In this document: in pieces, positions 62,301-64,000 of the stretch
Layout of the letters: every line of letters starts with the position of its first letter
Position numbering within the stretch: the stretch's first letter is position 1
Notes under the pieces: generated by a model
The model's database searches: none
What the model saw: only the letters and a program-made list of their open reading frames with translations
Told to the model about the DNA's origin: nothing
Origin: Yponomeuta sedellus
Taxonomy: Eukaryota > Arthropoda > Insecta > Lepidoptera > Yponomeutidae
Length of the DNA stretch: 64,000 bases
Assembly: GCA_934045075.1 (NCBI GenBank)
Contig: OW203721.1
Span: 18,582,714 to 18,646,713 of the forward strand
Direction: 5' to 3'
Translations under genes and position numbers: made by a program

Positions 62301-63596
62301 AGAATAAAAAAACTAGCGTAAGTTAAATAAGTAGCAAAGAGCCCAATAAAGTTAAAATTACTATCATGACAAAAATCTCAATAGACTTGGAATACAATTA
62401 AATAACCATTGTTTACTAGGCGAAGCCAACAGAGATGGTCCTTATATATATGTTCTCGTGTTTACATATAAGGCATACACTTTGGATTTACTTATTTCAA
62501 CAAATTCAATTTTATTGTCGAATTTTCAGTAGAAATTAACTTTAAGCTATTTTGGTATTTTTTTTGAGCTGAACACTTACTTATATTTGTCTTCAATTCT
62601 GAGAATTCTGAAAGAAAAGAGATAGACATAAGTCAAATATCGTATTATCATATTTCGTAGTATCATACTTGAAATTCCGACGAACAACAAAAATATACAA
62701 AAAAATCCTACGGATTTTACCATTACTACTTTTGTACTCGAACCCCGCTAATTCATCCAAAGTGATGGCGATGCCACTGTCCCGGCAACCAGTCTTGTAG
62801 TCCAGCAGAGAGACCTCAAACAGCGGACAGAAGAGGCAAAACTCCTCCATCTGCCACACCGAGTCCTGAAGGCCGAAACATACTATTATGACCAGGAGCC
62901 TGTTTTATGGAACTACAATCCAAGGATTAGTATGATATTTGCATGTATGTTGCAAAGTATGCTATGCAACGCTTTTCAAATTGTCATGATAATGGTAATT
63001 TATAAAAATCGGCACAAAAGACAATATAATACCGTCGGTATATAGTCACTGGCTCTTTAGCACTAACTAAACGAGTGCAAGTCAAGTCTGTTGTTTATGG
63101 CTCCTAAGCCTCTATGAACAAGCGGAACGCAAACCCTGTCTGAAGTCTGTTTGTTCGAATACATTCGTCAACAGAATTTTAAAACATATAAACGAAAGTA
63201 GTTTTATGCTACGAAAATCATTATGTCATATAGACGACACTTCAAGCAAGTTTAAAACAGTAGAAGAGATTTTCATGGAACTTTAAGGAAAATGCGAATA
63301 AGCTTTAAAATTTTTGAGCGATTGGTGCACTGAAAAAACTCCATTATTATTGGTTTGGTGCCTAAACTTGTTCAATACTTTAGTTTTTCTCACCAATGCT
63401 AAGGATCCTAATGGCTCTACGAAGGTGTTTCTTTTGGCATGCTTGACCTGCTTGGCGTGAGGTACCACAGTCTCCACTGCAACCAAGAGAGCGCCACCGT
63501 AGAAAGGTCCTCCCTCTTGTAAGTTTCTCTTCTTGCACTTACAACTCGATTGAGTGTATAACTGTAGCAGGGTCGGTCCAAAGGTTGGTAGAAACC
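41444..63596 (-). CDS. Ferlin family protein (otoferlin/misfire type), 3' part, 25 exons
   Basis: Ferlins are large tail-anchored multi-C2 proteins that act in Ca2+-linked membrane fusion. Exons read high to low: 63596-63394, 62865-62721, 62230-62052, 61193-60987, 60898-60755, 59805-59653, 59393-59211, 58913-58806, 58698-58567, 58332-58174, 57926-57340, 52041-51665, 50736-50372, 50254-50210, 50042-49831, 49728-49537, 46726-46556, 46463-46324, 46079-45925, 45547-45363, 45077-44960, 44702-44597, 43985-43831, 42842-42736, 41591-41444. Every junction has AG/GT borders and a matching phase, giving 1,557 residues and a stop. Diagnostic matches to the family from memory include GFLPTFGP, RVAYAKLSAADILYSGL, LVPEHVETR and QMWVDIFPL. 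The order follows otoferlin: FerA, FerB, C2D, C2E, C2F, C2G, membrane anchor. The N-terminal C2A-C2C part lies past 64000. Drosophila has a single ferlin, misfire, needed for male fertility; orthology is inference. Exon borders come from reading the sequence, not from transcripts. Confidence 0.9.
41988..42276. mobile_element. MITE with ~95-bp inverted arms and an inner palindrome
   Basis: The outer arms (about 41988-42082 and 42183-42276) share AATCAGTAAACGACTGGATA and its inverse. An inner palindrome at 42090-42130 centres on ACACCTAGGTGT with one unpaired base. It lies in ferlin intron 24. Confidence 0.75.
42736..42842 (-). CDS. Ferlin exon 24: strand before the membrane anchor
   Basis: It encodes GSIKLELNLSPKMKK then a Ser-rich end. 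This matches GKVEAELHLLT, which follows GWWPLL in ferlins. The donor CCCA|GTGAGT is strong. It ends in phase 2, as exon 25 requires. Confidence 0.85.
42970..43580 (-). mobile_element. Penelope-like element, 5'-truncated, with inverted terminal segments
   Basis: Flanked by the 13-bp duplication ttcagtgtttata (42957-42969 and 43581-43593). On the minus strand it opens with a 47-bp segment (43535-43489) that is the exact inverse of its 3' end (42971-43018). An open GIY-YIG endonuclease region follows. A 5' inverted fragment plus variable truncation is typical of Penelope elements. It lies in ferlin intron 23. Confidence 0.8.
43129..43488 (-). pseudogene. Penelope GIY-YIG endonuclease fragment
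   Basis: An open reading frame (YIGQSKRTIAERVKEHIAAV, then EKSAIAEHLLESG, HYYSRIVREAVEI and HKNFNREC) that matches the C-terminal half of Penelope GIY-YIG endonucleases. The GIY part and the whole reverse transcriptase are missing, so it cannot act alone. Confidence 0.85.
43831..43985 (-). CDS. Ferlin exon 23: C2G end, GWW segment
   Basis: It encodes GTIAMNLNNMPRASPSP, KAPKEA and FTAGTARGWWTLVDD. The family has G.IELDLN..PR.AK and F.QKRVKGWWPL. It begins after acceptor ctaccag and ends at GCT|GTAAGT. Part of this exon and its upstream intron is duplicated at 38687-39055. Confidence 0.9.
44597..44702 (-). CDS. Ferlin exon 22: C2G loop 3
   Basis: It encodes IIFEEKGVFTEMTEYKEP then LDVRVVHCDGAPYTYLG. 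Ferlins have L.LQ(I/V)WD.D..SA.DFLG at this point; here only one Asp of the set remains. Together with exon 20 this makes C2G an unlikely Ca2+ sensor. Confidence 0.88.
44960..45077 (-). CDS. Ferlin exon 21: C2G middle
   Basis: It encodes WIGNQDHAQVSDVYNSV then LPWRSLFMFKYQSAEQK. The family pattern is W(L/V)KG...TDVH..S...FNWR.VF.FDY..AE. The Asp in SDVY is kept. Acceptor ctttacag, donor AAG|GTACAT. Confidence 0.9.
45363..45547 (-). CDS. Ferlin exon 20: start of C2G
   Basis: It opens GKLQMWVDIFPLPL, matching G.L..WVDMFP, then DITPPTAKEYELRVTV (family DISPRKPK.YELRVII). In the loop that follows, the usual acidic cluster is replaced by LKLKQRGIHPQ, so C2G has lost Ca2+ ligands here. Confidence 0.95.
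45925..46079 (-). CDS. Ferlin exon 19: conserved LVPEHVETR segment
   Basis: It encodes LSLLHEWHMLPFCGHSLVPE, HVETRKLY and PENPGVEQ. This is close to the highly conserved ferlin run L..L.HWE..P..G..LVPEHVETRPL..P..PGIEQ. It ends in phase 0 at a CAG|GTAGAA donor. Confidence 0.95.
46324..46463 (-). CDS. Ferlin exon 18: C2F-C2G linker
   Basis: It encodes GKWRDYNKPSSILEEMC, matching the ferlin NIWRDPMKPSQIL.RLC motif. The acceptor is tttttcag and the donor G|GTACAT. It lies between the C2F exons and the LVPEHVETR exon, as in the family. Confidence 0.92.
46556..46726 (-). CDS. Ferlin exon 17: C2F domain, second half
   Basis: It encodes LPEDYLLTLYVYNHDQSSSD then IDVENRIYTKHRATVGLP. The family has YDWDLVG.DDLIG and IDLENRFYSKHRATCG. 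The first aspartate of loop 3 is Asn here and one later acidic residue is lost, so Ca2+ coordination in C2F looks partial. Confidence 0.95.
47037..48251. mobile_element. Helitron-like non-autonomous unit, copy 1
   Basis: It starts TTATATATATATAAAGC and ends with a GC-rich hairpin (GCGCGCGTAAGCGCGC, 48218-48233) and CCCCCTAG. A terminal hairpin followed by CTRR is typical of Helitron 3' ends. The second half is four degenerate copies of a ~160-bp GC-rich block built on GAGGCCGAAGGCCGAG. It lies in ferlin intron 16. Confidence 0.6.
48252..49474. mobile_element. Helitron-like non-autonomous unit, copy 2
   Basis: Head-to-tail with copy 1 without a spacer, and ends CTCCCTAG before TTGATAATC. The copies differ at scattered positions and by small indels in the GC-rich blocks. 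The open minus-strand frames of 226-228 codons arise from the repeat and are not called as genes. Confidence 0.6.
49537..49728 (-). CDS. Ferlin exon 16: C2F domain, first half
   Basis: It encodes FLIRIYVLRGLDL, GLPDSYVVIGCGKK and PKRGNPVFAK, a textbook C2F (VRVYVVRATDL...KADPYIAI...KQLNPVFGK). Loop-1 acidic residues are kept (Asp in DL, ND and PDSY), so this is the C2 domain most likely to still bind Ca2+. Confidence 0.95.
49831..50042 (-). CDS. Ferlin exon 15: start of C2F region
   Basis: It encodes IYKTELEEQPQFSKFKDWC then IKLYKSQKTG and GILKTGVAIYKWP. These match the ferlin run of KELE..F..F.DW, FNL.RGKT and G.FKGSL.VYK. It ends in phase 2 at AAAAG|GTAATT. Confidence 0.92.
50210..50254 (-). 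CDS. Ferlin exon 14: 45-nt micro-exon
   Basis: Fifteen codons (KAAERGERLDLDIIT) in phase 0 between acceptor gtcttttag and donor GTTAGT. Its end flows into IYKTELEE of exon 15, matching the family's LKVYPKELE. The 117-bp intron before it consists largely of a (TA)n run. Confidence 0.75.
50266..50311. repeat. (TA)n microsatellite
   Basis: About 23 TA units inside the 117-bp ferlin intron 13, ending about 12 bp upstream of the exon 14 acceptor on the minus strand. Confidence 0.9.
50372..50736 (-). CDS. Ferlin exon 13: GWW-motif segment after C2E
   Basis: It encodes a charged segment (EEEIMLL, KKRKKCFKER) and ends SHGWWTRYFNSE, matching the ferlin DWWSKYYAS motif. The acceptor cgcag is only 26 bp from the edge of an inserted tandem tRNA-like element. 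The donor GTTGTA is weak. Confidence 0.88.
50763..51502 (-). mobile_element. Tandem/inverted tRNA-like retroposon, insertion 3
   Basis: Flanked by the 13-bp duplication gagtacttcggtt (50750-50762 and 51503-51515). On the minus strand it begins TAAAAACCTATTTAGAGG, runs through about one and a half inverted units, switches strand near 51033, and ends with a direct unit finishing AAAAATAGTAT. tRNA-like cores lie at 50838-50909 and 51402-51474, with a damaged one near 51094-51165. It sits in ferlin intron 12, 26 bp from exon 13. Confidence 0.85.
51402..51474 (+). repeat. tRNA-like core, diverged version
   Basis: This version has TTAGCTCAGTTGG for the A-box region and GCGGGTTCGAATCCCGG around the B box. 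With the TA between acceptor and D stem present, it is closer to a normal tRNA-Ile-like form than the cores at 16 kb. Confidence 0.65.
51665..52041 (-). CDS. Ferlin exon 12: C2E domain
   Basis: It starts VDIIWWGLREVDY, matching the family's EVLFWGLRDLK, and continues through SSFGRTIFYGSNKV (family RAFGRYTLVGSHAV). The acceptor is ttctag and the donor A|GTAAGA. It reads through without a stop for 125 codons. Confidence 0.92.
52425..52562. repeat. 138-bp near-perfect palindrome beside the DIRS ITR
   Basis: Two 67-bp arms differ at about two positions and flank TGAG. Each arm contains CGAGGGCTCCGTCTGAAG, a diverged relative of the neighbouring DIRS ITR (CTCGTGCTCCGTCTTCG). The palindrome touches the outside of the ITR at 52564. 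It may be a head-to-head ITR junction of a related DIRS element, or a MITE. Confidence 0.75.
52858..53823 (-). pseudogene. DIRS tyrosine recombinase
   Basis: The N-terminal SAM-like part (NTMKQYEVCLKRWFAYA) is split from the catalytic part by one TAA near 53614 in the same frame. The catalytic residues are all present: Arg in HRVQTL, His-x-x-Arg in AHSTRHAS, Trp in TAGWSGTSTTF and the Tyr in ARFYDR. Apart from the single stop the enzyme looks intact, which suggests a fairly young insertion. Confidence 0.85.
53778..54197 (-). pseudogene. DIRS region between RT/RH and recombinase
   Basis: It encodes FGSPDIDLFASRINKKCNKY and VVHKWVTQPWYPLFTRLL, the typical tail of DIRS and Ngaro RNase H modules (PDIDLFASR..., W..Q.WYP.L). 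It overlaps the start of the recombinase ORF by 46 bp. Confidence 0.75.
54528..55680 (-). pseudogene. DIRS reverse transcriptase and RNase H region
   Basis: RT blocks on the minus strand: NIFLRPKPNGKWRFILNLKE, TIDIKDAYF, then FNVLPFGLCTAPYVF and IYLNDIHLIG (the catalytic YxDD box with Asp to Asn), then FLGFTID. They are followed by EIFSDSSTTGWGA, an RNase H-like block (54528-54803). A frameshift near 55510 and a TAA near 55238 break the frame. Confidence 0.8.
55686..57033 (-). pseudogene. DIRS gag-like ORF with an in-frame intron
   Basis: The start codon is at 57033. Exon 1 (57033-56883) is Lys/Arg-rich and ends G|GTAAAT. A 173-bp intron (56882-56710) ends ttttttag, and exon 2 rejoins in the same phase as V-G-E-A-E. 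After a one-base loss near 56320 the frame resumes as ALIGAPALNPEIKAAL..., and the ORF ends in a poly-Pro, Arg-rich tail (about 55690-55800) that overlaps the pol start. Spliceosomal introns inside DIRS elements are known in some lineages. Confidence 0.65.
57340..57926 (-). CDS. Ferlin exon 11: long Cys/Pro-rich linker between C2D and C2E
   Basis: The largest exon, about 196 codons. Most of it resembles nothing I recognise: it is rich in Pro, Ser, Thr and Cys (for example CKPCSPSSG and SPPCDPCPAA). The last residues, YLKPRMESYK, join exon 12 exactly as ferlins run into C2E. The GTTAGT donor at 57339 preserves that join; a later GTAGTA would not. The intron after it contains the DIRS element. 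Confidence 0.85.
58174..58332 (-). CDS. Ferlin exon 10: C2D, last strands
   Basis: It encodes SLIGRTLVKSVVDL (family FMGRT...PLV.L) and GQLWVAAQTVE (family GDLLAAFEL). Phase 0 at both ends, with a GAG|GTGAGA donor. Confidence 0.9.
58567..58698 (-). CDS. Ferlin exon 9: C2D, middle
   Basis: It encodes NPIWDQTLRIESL (family CPTWDQ.L.F.N) and PPEVLIEVLSKK (family PP.VVIEIYDQD). The loop-3 acidic pair that follows IEI in Ca2+-binding ferlin C2 domains is replaced by a basic SKK. Confidence 0.9.
58806..58913 (-). CDS. Ferlin exon 8: C2D, first half
   Basis: It encodes LECRVFIYKANLSGVSAGTV then YVRVYALG, the first strands of C2D (QLRAHMYQARSL...SDPFARV in the family). The aspartates of Ca2+-binding loop 1 are absent: a Thr-Val-Ser-Tyr stretch stands where SDPF/SDPY is usual. 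This C2 probably binds no Ca2+ (inference). Confidence 0.88.
59211..59393 (-). CDS. Ferlin exon 7: FerB end to C2D
   Basis: It encodes VPAKIELMMWMGLHRQ, which matches the ferlin QAK.ELYLWLGL.KQ segment, then IPGGYSF (family LP.GYE). The acceptor ctctatag at 59394-59395 is chosen because the later AG at 59380-59381 would put a stop in frame after exon 6. The donor is GTAAGT. Confidence 0.88.
59653..59805 (-). CDS. Ferlin exon 6: FerB domain
   Basis: One of the clearest family matches in the gene: WPKIIVWLL, RVAYAKLSAADILYSGL and CGKMQTIYLK align with the FerB consensus (W.DIFIWM..., KRVAYARIPA.D..YS, GK.C.K.QT.FL). The acceptor is ttttttgcag and the donor AAG|GTTGGG. Phase 0 at both ends. Confidence 0.92.
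60755..60898 (-). CDS. Ferlin exon 5: end of FerA region
   Basis: The acceptor attttccag and donor AAG|GTAAAA frame 48 codons in phase 0. It ends DINVTMQKLIFK, which falls where ferlins have the last FerA helix (QKLRFL). A CFSCGG stretch inside is not typical of the family. Confidence 0.75.
60987..61193 (-). CDS. Ferlin exon 4: FerA helical region
   Basis: A 69-codon exon in phase 0 at both ends, rich in predicted helix (LELLSNAFDNVAAAILKSID...). The spacing agrees with the FerA four-helix bundle. Sequence identity to known ferlins is weak; the call rests mainly on position and frame. Confidence 0.75.
61490..61812 (+). mobile_element. Degenerate 3' end of the same LINE family
   Basis: It encodes VERGILGVIRGDKVCY, ILRSRTKI and related residues, and ends with the GGGAGGCCTTTGCCCAGCAG block also seen (reversed) at 7060-7080. 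Several frame breaks. It lies in ferlin intron 3, opposite to the gene. Confidence 0.75.
62052..62230 (-). CDS. Ferlin exon 3: start of FerA region
   Basis: The acceptor is aaatttag and the donor GTTAGT. It encodes LRLHYTGSIAPTFIDED and FRMYRNNVILAIIEEL. The second part matches the ferlin motif in which RLYNxNxxxxIAxxLEE opens the FerA helices. It enters in phase 1 and leaves in phase 0. Confidence 0.8.
62721..62865 (-). CDS. Ferlin exon 2: segment after C2C
   Basis: It encodes MEEFCLFCPLFEVSLLDYKT and then a GIAIT segment, matching the family's EEFFLFG...ID.K.GDKPI region between C2C and FerA. The donor is G|GTAAAA. It ends in phase 1, which agrees with exon 3; a donor 13 bases upstream would break the frame. 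Confidence 0.85.
63394..63596 (-). CDS. Ferlin exon 1 in window: end of C2C region
   Basis: The acceptor ccttgtag precedes it and the donor GTGAGA follows; it starts with two bases of a split codon and ends in phase 0. It encodes FLPTFGPTLLQLY then YGGALLVAVETVV, which align with the family segment FLPTFGP...YRGRLLLSLET. A basic, Lys/Arg-rich stretch lies between. Upstream exons are outside the window. Confidence 0.85.
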
Positions 63597-63786
63597 CTAC
63601 AAGGAAACGAAGGCGGGAATAAGAAATTCCTCTCTGGCTTCGACTTGTCTAGATATCTAGTGGCCCTTCGAAAAATGTAAGTATCAAAATAGCGGAGAAC
63701 TAACAAGAATATACTTGTGAGAAAATTTGCTATTATAAGTCAACGCTTAAAATCTTCGGTTTGTGGTTAATACGCATGGGTAACCA

Positions 63787-63965
63787 GCTTCTTCTTCTTC
63801 AGGCTATATTAGTCCACTGCTGGACATAGCCCTCCCCTAATGAACGCCATAGCGCAAGGTTGTGCCATCTTTGGGGGGTAAGCTCAGAACCCCACGCTGG
63901 GCATGCAGGTTGGGGATCGCAGTTTGGTGGAATTGTACTGCAGGGGGCGCTGCTGCCCGCCCCTC
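63787..63965 (+). mobile_element. Family B interspersed repeat
   Basis: Starts with (TTC)n, then CAGGCTATATTAGTCCACTG and CATAGCCCTCCCCTAATGA. Other fragments: 12927-13010 (+), 21667-21760 (+), 28263-28410 (+), 37310-37386 (-), 44815-44872 (-). The (TTC)n or (CGT)n is at the same end in each. Confidence 0.65.
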
Positions 63966-64000
63966 GGTTTGTGTCCCTTGGGGATTAGAGAGAGATATGG

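Overview
The window is animal nuclear DNA, most likely from a moth or butterfly (inference). It is AT-rich and full of degenerate retrotransposons, short retroposons, Helitron-like ends and palindromic MITEs. Its one clear host gene is split into many short exons with GT-AG introns. There are no operons, CRISPR arrays or rRNA genes.

Right third (about 41.4-63.6 kb, minus strand): the 3' part of a ferlin gene. I could build 25 consecutive exons (63596 down to the stop codon at 41444). Every splice phase fits, giving about 1,557 codons in one open frame. In order it encodes the end of the C2C region, FerA, FerB, C2D, a long Cys/Pro-rich linker, C2E, a GWW-motif segment, C2F, C2G and a C-terminal membrane anchor. 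The 5' end lies beyond the window. Several C2 domains have lost the acidic Ca2+-binding residues. The introns hold a 4.7-kb DIRS-type retrotransposon (52564-57262), two tandem 1.2-kb Helitron-like units (47037-49474), a Penelope-like fragment (42970-43580) and a tandem/inverted tRNA-like retroposon (50763-51502) that stops 26 bp short of an exon. A partial copy of exon 23 with its flanking intron sits about 5 kb downstream, at 38687-39055.

Left two thirds (1-41 kb): no complete host gene. This part holds a dead CR1-like LINE (4017-8260) with a second LINE end nested inside it by a 10-bp target-site duplication, and many copies of a few interspersed families. It also holds a THAP-like exon (11124-11270), TTAA-flanked palindromic MITEs (10380-10748, 40091-40434) and a perfect 1,792-bp TAGA array attached to a LINE 3' end (18831-21430). 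A very recent 364-bp tandem duplication lies at 31647-32374.

The most unusual system is a retroposon family built on a tRNA-like unit of about 308 bp (15838-17064, 20954-21172, 50763-51502). All three insertions share the same plan: inverted unit(s) first, then direct unit(s), near-identical ends, and 11-13-bp target-site duplications. A Penelope-like fragment in the same window has the same layout and a 13-bp duplication, which suggests, but does not prove, Penelope-driven mobilisation.
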